Assembly (NCBI RefSeq): GCF_013404085.1
Contig: NZ_JABFHO010000001.1
Span: 1,426,001 to 1,490,000 of the forward strand
Length of the DNA: 64,000 nucleotides
Direction: 5' to 3'
Source: Winogradskyella helgolandensis
GTDB lineage: Bacteria > Bacteroidota > Bacteroidia > Flavobacteriales > Flavobacteriaceae
Under the pieces are notes generated by a model that ran no database searches, had not been told where the DNA came from, and was given only the letters and a program-made list of their open reading frames with translations. The position numbers were made by a program, and so were the translations under genes. Shown piece after piece: positions 51,717-61,548 of the stretch (position 1 is the stretch's first letter; every line of letters begins with the position of its first letter).

Positions 51717-54521
51717 ATGAATTTAATCAAAAGTATTTTTTGCGTTTTATTAGTTGTTTTTATACTTCCAACTGATGCTCAAGAGATTCCGCCTATTCAA
51801 ATATTTACACCGCAAGATTATGGTGCTGAAGACCAAAATTGGTCAATAGATCAATCTGATGACGATTATATATATGTTGCTAATAATAGAGGCTTGTTGG
51901 AATATAATGGAGCGACTTGGGCTCATTATAATTCACCTAATACGGGTATTCTAAGATCAGTAAGAGTTGTAGAAGATAGGATATATACGGGTAGCTACAT
52001 GGATTTTGGTTATTGGATTAAAAACAGAGAAGGTAGATTGGTATATTCTTCTTTAGTTAGTAATCAAAAACTCTCAGTAAAAGAAGATGAAGATTTTTGG
52101 GGGATTATTGCTATTGAGGGTTATGTGCTGTTTCAGTCTTTCGAAAGAATTTACATATATAATATAGTAGAAGATAGTTTTGATATTATAAACTCTGATT
52201 CTAGAATTAATAAAATGTTTAACGTTAATGAAACTATTTATTTTCAAAAAACAGGTGTAGGTATTTTTAAAATTGAAAATGGAGGGGAAACATTGGTTAC
52301 TTCAATTGAGGTAATTAGAAATAAAGAATTAGTGAATATTTTTGAGTCCGATTCTGAACTATTATTATTGACAAAGGAAGGTGGTTTTTATAGTCTAATT
52401 GATGATGAAGTAATACTTTGGAATCAAGATTTAAATCGATTATTGTCGGGGTTAAGTATATACAGTAGTACTAGATTAAATGATGGGAGTTTTGTCTTAG
52501 GGACAATTGCTAATGGAATGATACATGTAGATGAAAATGGTAAATTGTTATTAAAAGTTAATCAGTCTTATGGATTAAGTAATAACACCGTATTGTCTAT
52601 AATGGATGATAGTTTTGGGAATATTTGGTTAGGTTTAGATAATGGCATAAACGTTATTAACTTAAATTCACCTTATAAAGTTTACACGGATAAGCAAGGA
52701 GTTTTAGGGACTGTATATGCTTCAGCAAAAACAGAAAATTACCTGTATTTAGGGACTAACCAAGGGTTGTTCTATAAGCTTTTAAATACTACTGAAAAAT
52801 TTAGTTTTATTGAAGGAACAAAAGGACAAGTGTGGAGTTTAGCTGTGGTACAAGGAGATTTGTTTTGTGGTCATGATAAAGGTACGTTTATAATTAAAGG
52901 CACTAATGCAGAAGAAATTTCGAGCGAAATAGGAACTTGGGGAGTTAAAGAAATTGATGGTTATCCTAATCTTTTGATTCAAGGTAACTACAGAGGTTTA
53001 AATGTTTTAGAACGTTCAGGAAATACATGGAGATACAGAAATAAAATTGAGGGTTTTAATATTTCTTCTAGACATTTTGAATTTATTAACTCACACGAAT
53101 TGTTAATAGATCATGAACATAAAGGAGTTTATAAAATTAAGATCGATGCTGATTTTATGAAGATTATAGATTATAAAAAATTGCCAATTAGCAAAGGTGA
53201 AAAGTCAAGCATAACAACCTATAATAATAAAATATTATATAGTTATAAAGAAGGGGTTTTTGCTTATGATTCAGATAATCATGTATTTCAAAAGGATACA
53301 GTTTTAAGTGAATTACTTAGTGACGAAAAATACGTTTCTGGTAAGCTTATTGGAGATAGTAATGGAAATAAGCTTTGGGGTTTTTCTAAAGATGCTATTA
53401 TTTATATTGAACCGGGTAAATTATCCACTGTGCCAAAGGTTAATACGATAGCCATTTCAAGTGAAGTACGTAAAAGTAAATTAGGATTTGAAAACATAAA
53501 TGAATTATCTAATAGCAACTATTTAATAGGGACAACGGAAGGATATTTAATTATAGATTTAAATAAAATAGAGCATAAAGCTTTAGATATTAATTTAAAT
53601 AGTGTAGACTATGGTAGACATCCTGATGAGCTGATGCCTTTAGATTTAGTTAATCCTAGCATTTTTAAAAATAAGAGCAATAATATTAAGTTTAATTATA
53701 GTGTCACTAATTTTAGTAAGCTTTCAGCATCTAACTATCAATATAAGTTAATTGGTATTTATGATAATTGGAGCAATTGGTCAATGAGTCCTGATGTGTT
53801 TTTTAAAAATTTGCCACATGGTGATTATACATTTGAGGCTAGAGCAATGACGGATGGTATTGTTTCGAATAATGTACTGTCTTATAGTTTTACGATTGAA
53901 AAACCATGGTATCTTAAACCATTGGCTATAGTATCATATGTTGTTGTTGGCATGCTTTTTATATATGTTCTGTATTATTTTAATAAAAAATATTACAAAA
54001 AACAGCAGCTAAAGCTTATTGAAAAAAAAGAGAGACAATTAAAGTTAGAGCAATTAGAAAACCAACGTCAGTTAATTCAGGTTAAGAATAAGAATTTACA
54101 ACAAAATATTGAAAACAAAAATAGAGAGCTCGGTATGGCGACTATGAACTTGGTTAAACGAAATGAGCTGTTGAGTAATATTAAAGGTGAGTTATCAAAG
54201 AGTAAGTCACTAACGGAGGTTGGTAAAGTTGTTAAGCTTATCAATTCAAGTATAAACGATACTAATGATTGGGAGTTATTTGAAGAAGCGTTTAATAATG
54301 TCGATAAAGATTTTATGAAGAAGATTAAATCAATTCATCCATCTATAACACCAAACGATTTAAGGCTGTGTGCGTATTTACGATTAAATCTCTCTTCTAA
54401 AGAAATAGCACCTCTTCTCAATATTTCGCATAAAAGTGTAGAGGTAAGGCGCTATCGTTTGCGTAAAAAAATGGGCTTAGAACATGAGCAGAGTCTATCC
54501 AACTATATAATCGAGCTGTAG
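51717..54521 (+). CDS. Membrane-spanning propeller sensor with a LuxR-type HTH (PUL regulator)
   Basis: 934 residues. Signal peptide about 1-21 (PTDAQE); two-component-regulator-type beta-propeller repeats about 30-630 (WSIDQSDDDYIYVANNRGLL, SFGNIWLGLDNGINVINLNS); a Y_Y_Y domain about 650-728 (YQYKLIGIYDNWSNWSMSPD); one membrane helix about 734-756; a coiled coil about 758-800; and a C-terminal LuxR-type HTH about 880-934 (LSSKEIAPLLNISHKSVEVR). There is no kinase or receiver domain, unlike hybrid two-component systems. So glycan binding outside would act directly on a tethered DNA-binding domain: a one-component arrangement. It lies 247 bp before susC and is the natural regulator of this PUL. 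Confidence 0.88.
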   Translation: MNLIKSIFCVLLVVFILPTDAQEIPPIQIFTPQDYGAEDQNWSIDQSDDDYIYVANNRGLLEYNGATWAHYNSPNTGILRSVRVVEDRIYTGSYMDFGYWIKNREGRLVYSSLVSNQKLSVKEDEDFWGIIAIEGYVLFQSFERIYIYNIVEDSFDIINSDSRINKMFNVNETIYFQKTGVGIFKIENGGETLVTSIEVIRNKELVNIFESDSELLLLTKEGGFYSLIDDEVILWNQDLNRLLSGLSIYSSTRLNDGSFVLGTIANGMIHVDENGKLLLKVNQSYGLSNNTVLSIMDDSFGNIWLGLDNGINVINLNSPYKVYTDKQGVLGTVYASAKTENYLYLGTNQGLFYKLLNTTEKFSFIEGTKGQVWSLAVVQGDLFCGHDKGTFIIKGTNAEEISSEIGTWGVKEIDGYPNLLIQGNYRGLNVLERSGNTWRYRNKIEGFNISSRHFEFINSHELLIDHEHKGVYKIKIDADFMKIIDYKKLPISKGEKSSITTYNNKILYSYKEGVFAYDSDNHVFQKDTVLSELLSDEKYVSGKLIGDSNGNKLWGFSKDAIIYIEPGKLSTVPKVNTIAISSEVRKSKLGFENINELSNSNYLIGTTEGYLIIDLNKIEHKALDINLNSVDYGRHPDELMPLDLVNPSIFKNKSNNIKFNYSVTNFSKLSASNYQYKLIGIYDNWSNWSMSPDVFFKNLPHGDYTFEARAMTDGIVSNNVLSYSFTIEKPWYLKPLAIVSYVVVGMLFIYVLYYFNKKYYKKQQLKLIEKKERQLKLEQLENQRQLIQVKNKNLQQNIENKNRELGMATMNLVKRNELLSNIKGELSKSKSLTEVGKVVKLINSSINDTNDWELFEEAFNNVDKDFMKKIKSIHPSITPNDLRLCAYLRLNLSSKEIAPLLNISHKSVEVRRYRLRKKMGLEHEQSLSNYIIEL

Positions 54522-54768
54522 CACCTATACATCTCGTTTTTTTACCAATACATTACCCATACAAAGTGTGTTTTTAAGGCATTATTAACTATTCATGAGG
54601 AATTTGTTAAGCTAAAGTTAATTCCAAGAATTCCATAAATTAAAGGGGTGTTCAATGATGTTTTGATAATTTTAGGCGTTTAATATTGTATTGTATGTTT
54701 TTTGTATAGCCTGTTTTGAAGATTTCATAATTTTTATTTTATAATATTACATATCTAATAAATAAATT
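54522..54768. other. 247-bp gap before susC
   Basis: AT-rich leader with no gene. Likely holds the regulated susC promoter: T-rich stretches and TATTGTATTGTATG lie near 54685-54700, but I cannot point to an exact TTG/TAnnTTTG pair. No GAAC-N3-GTTC palindrome was seen here. Confidence 0.4.
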
Positions 54769-57700
54769 ATGAAAATAAAATTTTTAACGCTCATTTCCTT
54801 CATATTTACAATGGCAGTGTTTGGGCAAAATGTAGATGTTACTGGAACGGTTACTGAAGCTTCTTCAGGACAACCCTTACCAGGTGTTAATGTAATCCTT
54901 AAAAACACATCTAAAGGAGCATCAACAAATTTTGATGGCGAGTTTACGTTATTAGACGTGCCATTAAACTCTGTAGTTGTTGTCTCTTATATAGGTTTTG
55001 TAACACAAGAGATTACAATAGTTAATAATGATCCTCTAATTATAGCGCTAGTTGATGATGCAGAATCATTAAGTGAGGTTGTTGTAATTGGTTATGGTAC
55101 GCAAAAGGTTACCAATGTTTCTGGTGCAATCTCTACCGTAAAATCTGAATCTATTGAAAACTTGAAGCCTACGAGGGTGGAAGAAGCGCTTCAAGGTAGT
55201 GCTTCTGGTGTTTCAGTTATTCAAAGTGGTTCTCCAGGTAGTAAGCCAACGGTTTTAGTACGTGGTATTCCTTCGTTTACAGGAACAGATCCTGTCGTTA
55301 TTATTGATGGTGTACCGCAGAGTTTAGATGATTTAAATTCAATCAATTCAGCTGATATACAGTCACTAAGTATATTAAAGGATGCTGCTTCAACCGCTAT
55401 TTACGGTGTAAAAGGGGGTAATGGTGTAATTGTAGTAACTACTAAAAGTGGTAGAAATAATGAAAAAGCCGAATTTTCATTTAATACGTACACCGGTTTT
55501 CAGTCAGTTGATAGAAAAATAGGACTGTTAAATGCTTCGGAATATGCTGCAATCATTAATGAAGGTAGCACAACATCTGGTGGAGGTATCATTTTTCCAA
55601 ATCTCTCAACTTTAGGTGAAGGAACAGATTGGCAAGATGAAATCTTTAAGGATGCTAAAGTAACGTCTTATACACTTTCAGCTAGAGGTGGTACAGAAAA
55701 AATTGGTTACTTTTTATCTACGGGTTATTTAAGTCAAGGTGGTATTGTAGGTGGTGATGATAAATCTAATTTTAACAGATTAAATTTCACTGCTAACGTA
55801 GATTTTCAATTAACGTCTAAGTTGAAATTTATTCTTAATACAAGTTATGCTAATATTAAAGGCAAAACCATTGCTGAGAATTCATTTAACTCAATTCTTG
55901 GTAATGCTATAAATTTTGATCCAACAGTATCTCCATATAATAATGACGCAAATGATTTTGCAACTTATGGATATAGTAATTTACTATTGTCAGAAATATT
56001 TAATCCTGTTCAGAGATTAGAGAATACTTATAATGAAAACAACGGAAATAAGTTGTACGGTAAATTTGAGTTACAATATGATGTTTTAGATAATCTTAAA
56101 GTAACGTCGCGTTTTGGTTATACCAAATGGGATCAAGTAAGTAAAAGCTTTACTCCTTTGGCTTATTACGGTCCAAATAATGTATCTAGTGATTATAATG
56201 CTGATGGCACTGTTAAAACTCAAGAAATAGATAATGGTGATGGTACAACAAGTACGATTCCTTCATTTCATAATAGTGTTTCTGAAAGTACAGTATCTAA
56301 CTTTAATTACACCTTTGAAACATTTGCGAGTTATGGTTTTAATTTAAATGATAAACATAATTTTGATATCGTTTTAGGTATATCTACAAGTAAATCTACA
56401 GGTTATGGTTTTGGTGCTTCAAGACAAGATGTAAGAGATAATTCTTGGGCATGGGCAGATGTTAGTGCTGCTACAGGTATAAATACTGAAACAAATTTAA
56501 ATGCCTATACAGGTTATAGTTATCAAAACTTAGAACGTAGAAATGTATCTTACTTTAGTAGAGTTAACTACGATTATGAAGGTAAGTATTTAGCATCATT
56601 CTCTGCAAGACGAGATGGTTCAATAGCTTTTGGTGACGATAATAAGTTTGCAAACTTTTATGCAGGTTCTTTAGGTTGGGTTGTAAGTAATGAAGATTTT
56701 TTCGATGTTGAAGCTATAAACTTTTTAAAGTTTAGAGGAAGTTACGGTACTGTTGGTAATGAAAATGTAGATCCTCAATACGTAAGTATAACGGTTGGTG
56801 GTCCAAGTTATAATTCTACCGCTAATAGTAATGGATATACATTTGGAAATGAATTCGTTTCAGGTGCGACTGTGAATTCATTTAGTAATTCAACTTTAAG
56901 TTGGGAGGAGCAAACACAATATAATATTGGATTTGATACCAACCTTTTTGATAGTACGTTGTCGCTTACATTTGATTATTTTAATAAATCTGTTGAAGGC
57001 TTATTATTTACAGATGCACCACCACTTTATGCTGGTACATCAGAACCTGTAACATCAAATATTGGTAGTACTGAAAGTAAAGGTATTGACTTAACGTTGG
57101 GTTATGGTAAAAATATTACTGAAGATTTTAAATTTAATACGTCATTTACGTTTACAACATCTAAAAACGAAGTTACAGCTACAAATAGTGATGGTACTGC
57201 GTTTGTTGCAGGAGGTAGTTATTTTAACGGTCAAGCTCAAAATGCAACTCGTTTTGAAAAAGGCTTTACACCAGGTTATTTTTACGGTTATGAAACAGAT
57301 GGCTTATTTCAAAATCAAGATGAAATTAACGCACATGCCACACAGGTTGGCGCGTTACCAGGAGATATTCGTTATGTAGATACTAACGGCGATGGAGTAA
57401 TTGATGATGACGATAAAACGGATATTGGGGATCCATTCCCAACATTTACTATTGGTTGGAATTTAGGTCTTGAATACAAAAATTTCGATCTAAGTATGTT
57501 TACTTATGCATCTGTAGGTAATGATATATACAGAGCTTATGAGCGTAATGCGCAATTCACTAATAAAGACAGAAGTATTTTAAATAGATGGACAGGTGAA
57601 GGATCAACTAATGATGCCAATAGTCCACGTTACACCTTTGCTGATACTAATAGTAACATTAGACCATCAGATAGATATGTGGAAGATGGAAGTTTTATAA

Positions 57701-57918
57701 AAATTAAAAGTTTGATTTTAGGTTATACATTACCAGAAAATCTAAGTGCATTCTTTAGTAAAGTACGAGTATATGCACAAGCTAAAAACTTATTAACGCT
57801 TACTGAATATACAGGTTATGATCCAGAAATTGCTGGGGGAATTTTAGATACAGGTATCGATAGAGGTGCTTATCCACAAGCGAGAACATTTTTAGTCGGT
57901 TTAGACCTTAAATTTTAA
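54769..57918 (+). CDS. SusC/RagA-family TonB-dependent glycan transporter
   Basis: 1049 residues, usual size. Signal peptide about 1-19 (AVFGQ); carboxypeptidase-regulatory-like domain about 22-105 (GTVTEASSGQPLPGVNVILK); TonB-box-like segment with VVVIGYGTQKVTNVSGAIST; plug with VLVRGIPSFTGTDPVVIIDG and AASTAIYGVKGGNGVIVVTT; then the 22-strand barrel ending FLVGLDLKF. It imports oligosaccharides across the outer membrane, capped by the SusD-like lipoprotein encoded 18 bp downstream. The series of genes that follows points to laminarin-type beta-1,3-glucan. Confidence 0.95.
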   Translation: MKIKFLTLISFIFTMAVFGQNVDVTGTVTEASSGQPLPGVNVILKNTSKGASTNFDGEFTLLDVPLNSVVVVSYIGFVTQEITIVNNDPLIIALVDDAESLSEVVVIGYGTQKVTNVSGAISTVKSESIENLKPTRVEEALQGSASGVSVIQSGSPGSKPTVLVRGIPSFTGTDPVVIIDGVPQSLDDLNSINSADIQSLSILKDAASTAIYGVKGGNGVIVVTTKSGRNNEKAEFSFNTYTGFQSVDRKIGLLNASEYAAIINEGSTTSGGGIIFPNLSTLGEGTDWQDEIFKDAKVTSYTLSARGGTEKIGYFLSTGYLSQGGIVGGDDKSNFNRLNFTANVDFQLTSKLKFILNTSYANIKGKTIAENSFNSILGNAINFDPTVSPYNNDANDFATYGYSNLLLSEIFNPVQRLENTYNENNGNKLYGKFELQYDVLDNLKVTSRFGYTKWDQVSKSFTPLAYYGPNNVSSDYNADGTVKTQEIDNGDGTTSTIPSFHNSVSESTVSNFNYTFETFASYGFNLNDKHNFDIVLGISTSKSTGYGFGASRQDVRDNSWAWADVSAATGINTETNLNAYTGYSYQNLERRNVSYFSRVNYDYEGKYLASFSARRDGSIAFGDDNKFANFYAGSLGWVVSNEDFFDVEAINFLKFRGSYGTVGNENVDPQYVSITVGGPSYNSTANSNGYTFGNEFVSGATVNSFSNSTLSWEEQTQYNIGFDTNLFDSTLSLTFDYFNKSVEGLLFTDAPPLYAGTSEPVTSNIGSTESKGIDLTLGYGKNITEDFKFNTSFTFTTSKNEVTATNSDGTAFVAGGSYFNGQAQNATRFEKGFTPGYFYGYETDGLFQNQDEINAHATQVGALPGDIRYVDTNGDGVIDDDDKTDIGDPFPTFTIGWNLGLEYKNFDLSMFTYASVGNDIYRAYERNAQFTNKDRSILNRWTGEGSTNDANSPRYTFADTNSNIRPSDRYVEDGSFIKIKSLILGYTLPENLSAFFSKVRVYAQAKNLLTLTEYTGYDPEIAGGILDTGIDRGAYPQARTFLVGLDLKF

Positions 57919-57936
57919 CATCCAAAATAAATTAGT

Positions 57937-59436
57937 ATGAAAAATATAAAAAATAGTATTGGGTTAGTCATCATACTTTCAATCTTTATGGGTTGTTCAG
58001 ATGTGGTTGATTTTGATCCGCATGACGAGTATCAAGTAACAGAAATCGATTACTTGCAAACGGAATCTGATTATCAAACTATGGTAGTAAGTTGTTATTC
58101 ACCTACACAATGGTTAAACCAAGTGATTGTTCTTGGCGATGTTGCTTCAGATAATTCTGTAGCAGGTGGTGAAAATGCTTCTGATGTTGTAGCGTTTCAA
58201 CAAGTAGATGATTACAACATATTACCTAATAACAGTACGCTTCAAGATTTATGGCTATCGGCTTATGAAGGAGTTAATAGAACAAACTACTTAATAGACT
58301 ATAAAGATGTTAACCTTTTGGGTAATACAGTAGACTTTGCCGGTAAAGATGCACTTTACGGTGAGGTGCACTTTTTAAGAGCTTTCTATTATTTCAATTT
58401 AGTTAAAATGTTCGGTGATGTGGTATTGTTTACAGATCATAAATTAGGGCTTTCAGATTTTGGAACGTTACAACGTTCACCTAAAGCTGAGGTTTATGCT
58501 CAAATTGAAATAGACTTACTTCAGGCTATTAGTGATTTACCAACAGCACAATCACAACAAGGTAGAATTACAAAATATGCTGCTCAGGCATTATTAGGAA
58601 AAGTGTATTTGTATCAAGAAAAATTTGACGAAGCTGTTCCTGTTCTGCAAAGTGTAGTAGATGGTCCTTTTAGTTTGGTAGAAAATTTTGATGATATCTT
58701 TTTATTGGAAGGCGAAAATGGTCCAGAATCGGTTTACGAAGTTCAATATTCTAATGGTCAACCTTACTATAATTGGGGAGGTCAAACTAGAGGTCAAGGA
58801 AACTATGCTGTGCAACAAGGCGGAGTTAGAGGATTTAATGGTACGGCAGATATGCCTTATAACTCAGGTTGGAGTACCAATTTACCAACTCAAGATTTAG
58901 CAGCAGCATACGAAGACGGCGATCAAAGAAAAGACGCTACAACGTTTGATGTAGAAGCTTATGCTAACAATAATCCTAGCTTCAACGTAACTTATCAAGT
59001 TGCACCTTTCAAAAATACAGGTTTATACAACAAGAAATATTTACCAAGAAAAGGAGAAACAAGTGGACAAGTTGAATTGAATTACGAAAACAATCAACGT
59101 ACTATCCGTTATTCGGAAGTATTGTTAATGGCAGCAGAAGCAAATTTAAGAGCGTCTTCAGTGAACCAATCATTGGCACAGTCTTATTTAGATAGAGTAC
59201 GTGATAGAGCTTTTGGTGATCAAGACCATAGAGTTACAGCGACGGTTCAAGCCATATGGGATGAAAGACGTTTAGAACTTGGTATGGAAGGCGATCGTTT
59301 TTTCGATTTAGTAAGAACAGGTCAAGCAACTAGTGTTTTAAGCAGTAGAGGATATAATTCGGCAACAAATGGACTTTTTCCAATTCCACAGAGAGAAATA
59401 GAAATTTCTGGTTTGTCTCAAAACGATGGATATTAA
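57937..59436 (+). CDS. SusD/RagB-family glycan-binding lipoprotein
   Basis: 499 residues. Lipobox FMGC (Cys 20) followed by SDVVDFDPHDEY, whose acidic residues are usual in surface-exported lipoproteins. TPR-like helices of SusD around YEGVNRTNYLIDYKD, HFLRAFYYFNLVKMFGD and AAQALLGKVYLYQEKF; the C-terminal RagB part has RYSEVLLMAAEANLR and IWDERRLELGMEGDRFFDLV. It closes the SusC barrel and holds the oligosaccharide. The stop is 12 bp before the next gene; with susC this is one operon. Confidence 0.95.
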   Translation: MKNIKNSIGLVIILSIFMGCSDVVDFDPHDEYQVTEIDYLQTESDYQTMVVSCYSPTQWLNQVIVLGDVASDNSVAGGENASDVVAFQQVDDYNILPNNSTLQDLWLSAYEGVNRTNYLIDYKDVNLLGNTVDFAGKDALYGEVHFLRAFYYFNLVKMFGDVVLFTDHKLGLSDFGTLQRSPKAEVYAQIEIDLLQAISDLPTAQSQQGRITKYAAQALLGKVYLYQEKFDEAVPVLQSVVDGPFSLVENFDDIFLLEGENGPESVYEVQYSNGQPYYNWGGQTRGQGNYAVQQGGVRGFNGTADMPYNSGWSTNLPTQDLAAAYEDGDQRKDATTFDVEAYANNNPSFNVTYQVAPFKNTGLYNKKYLPRKGETSGQVELNYENNQRTIRYSEVLLMAAEANLRASSVNQSLAQSYLDRVRDRAFGDQDHRVTATVQAIWDERRLELGMEGDRFFDLVRTGQATSVLSSRGYNSATNGLFPIPQREIEISGLSQNDGY

Positions 59437-59448
59437 AAAAATAATAAT

Positions 59449-61536
59449 ATGAAAACAGTAAAATATATATTTAGTTTATGTCTTATAGCTCTTCTAATTC
59501 ATAGTTGTGTTAAAGATGATAGCAATACGGATTTTGTAGATTCAGCAGTCGCTCCTACTAATGTCTTAGCTTTATTTGAAGTCACACAAGATAATACAGG
59601 TTTGGTAACTATTACACCAACCGCAGAAGGAGCTATAGGATTTAATATCTTCTATGGTGATGGTACAGCAGAACCTGCTAATTTAGATCAGGGTGAAAAC
59701 ACATCCCATACGTATGCAGAAGGGACTTATACTGTAGTTGTTGTGGCAGTAGGACCAACGGGTTTAGAAACTGAAATGTCTCAAGATTTAGTAGTGTCGT
59801 TTAATCCACCTGAAAATATGGTAGCCACTGCAGAAAATGATGCAGCAATTTCTAGACAAGTAAACGTTACCGCATCTGCAGATAACGCTATAAGTTTTTC
59901 AGTAGATTACGGAGATGGAAGTGAATTAGTCGTTGGAAATATTGGAGAGTCTGTTTCCCATGTTTACGAAAATGCTGGAATGTACACTATTACCGTTGTT
60001 GCCATGGGTGCAGCTATAGAAACTGCAGAGGTTGTAATTGCAGACTTTGAAGTTACTGAGATAGTACAGCCATTAGTATCAGCACCAGATCAGCCCTACA
60101 GAGCTGAAGGTGATGTGGTATCCATTTTTAGTGGAACTTATACAGATATTTCTGGAGTTGATTTCTATCCAAATTGGGAACAAGCAACAACCTATAACCT
60201 GTTTGATTTAGGTGGTGATGAGATGCTGCAATATGCAAATTTAAATTATCAAGGTATAGATTTCTCAGGAACGCCGATTGATGTGTCTCAAATGGAATAT
60301 ATTCACGTTGACGTATGGACAGCAGATGAGAACGATGCGAAATTATCGCCTATAAGTTCTGGACCTAATGAAGCAGCTTACGATTTAGATTTAACAGCAC
60401 AACAATGGACGTCTTTCGATATTCCTTTATCATATTTCACAGACCAAAATCCATTAGTTGATTTTAGTAATATTATTCAGTTCAAATTTGATGGCGATCC
60501 TGCAGAAGGAACCATTTTTGTAGATAATTTATATTTCTGGAAAGCTTCTTCTGACGCACCAACAGGAATCGTTGGAACATGGAAATTATCTCAAGTCGCA
60601 GGATCATTAGGTGTAGGGCCATCAGATGGTGATAATTCTTGGTGGAATTGTGATTCTGGTTGTATTTCTGATAGAGCTTGTTTCTACGATGATGAATATA
60701 TCTTTAATGCAGATGGCTCTTTTAGCAATGTCTTAGGATCTGAAACTTGGGTTGAAGCATGGCAAGGTGGTGGAAACGGATGCGGTACTCCTGCAGCACC
60801 ACATGATGGTTCTAACCCAGCAACATATGTCTATGATGAAGGTGCTGGAACAGTGACTTTAAATGGTCTTGGAGCCTTTTTAGCGGTCCCAAAAGCAATT
60901 AATAATGATGAACTTACAGATATTGCAGATACACCAACATCTGTTACATACAACGTAACATTATCAAACTTTGATACTGAAATGTATGTGTCTATTGATG
61001 TAGGAGACGGTGTATTCTGGCAATACTATTTCGTAAAAGATGGCGCGGCAGTTGCTTCACCGCTTGCAGGAACATGGCAAATGTCAACGGATGCAGGTTC
61101 ACTTGGTGTCGGGCCAGCAGCAGGAGATAATTCGTGGTGGAATTGCGATGCTGCTTGTGTAGGTGATAGAGCTTGTTATTACGATGACCAATATGTTTTT
61201 GGAACAGACGGTTCTTTTTCTAATGTATTAGGATCTGAATCATGGATAGAGCCTTGGCAAGGTGGTGGTGATGCATGTGGTACTCCAGTAGCACCACACG
61301 ACGGTTCAGGAACTGCAAGCTATGATCTCGATTTGGGCGCAGGAACGCTTACATTAAATGGTGTTGGTGCATATATTGGTTTAGCAAAAGCTGTAAATGG
61401 TACAGAGCTAACGGATCCACTCGACGCACCAGAGTCTATAGTTTATGATATCACTATTATTGATAGTAATACAATTAGCGTAATGGTTGACGTAGGTGAT
61501 AGTGTATTATGGCAATATAAACTTGTGAGAATTTAA
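59449..61536 (+). CDS. Multidomain surface glycan-binding lipoprotein (PKD, beta-sandwich, two LGVGP domains)
   Basis: 695 residues. Lipobox IHSC (Cys 20) then VKDDSNTD, an acidic surface-export type signal. Two PKD-like domains (about 34-115 and 118-200; NIFYGDGTAEP, FSVDYGDGSEL); a beta-sandwich carbohydrate-binding-like domain (about 207-368) seen in other beta-glucan PUL proteins (FSGTYTDISGVDFYPNWEQA, IFVDNLYFW). Then two copies of a roughly 160-residue domain (about 374-531 and 539-695), each with SLGVGP...DNSWWNCD, DRAC(F/Y)YDD, DGSFSNVLGSE and QGGG..CGTP..PHDGS. No catalytic residues. It should bind the polymer at the cell face and help SusCD. It sits between susD and the GH16 gene with 12-bp gaps. 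Confidence 0.85.
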   Translation: MKTVKYIFSLCLIALLIHSCVKDDSNTDFVDSAVAPTNVLALFEVTQDNTGLVTITPTAEGAIGFNIFYGDGTAEPANLDQGENTSHTYAEGTYTVVVVAVGPTGLETEMSQDLVVSFNPPENMVATAENDAAISRQVNVTASADNAISFSVDYGDGSELVVGNIGESVSHVYENAGMYTITVVAMGAAIETAEVVIADFEVTEIVQPLVSAPDQPYRAEGDVVSIFSGTYTDISGVDFYPNWEQATTYNLFDLGGDEMLQYANLNYQGIDFSGTPIDVSQMEYIHVDVWTADENDAKLSPISSGPNEAAYDLDLTAQQWTSFDIPLSYFTDQNPLVDFSNIIQFKFDGDPAEGTIFVDNLYFWKASSDAPTGIVGTWKLSQVAGSLGVGPSDGDNSWWNCDSGCISDRACFYDDEYIFNADGSFSNVLGSETWVEAWQGGGNGCGTPAAPHDGSNPATYVYDEGAGTVTLNGLGAFLAVPKAINNDELTDIADTPTSVTYNVTLSNFDTEMYVSIDVGDGVFWQYYFVKDGAAVASPLAGTWQMSTDAGSLGVGPAAGDNSWWNCDAACVGDRACYYDDQYVFGTDGSFSNVLGSESWIEPWQGGGDACGTPVAPHDGSGTASYDLDLGAGTLTLNGVGAYIGLAKAVNGTELTDPLDAPESIVYDITIIDSNTISVMVDVGDSVLWQYKLVRI

Positions 61537-61548
61537 TAAAAGAAAAAC

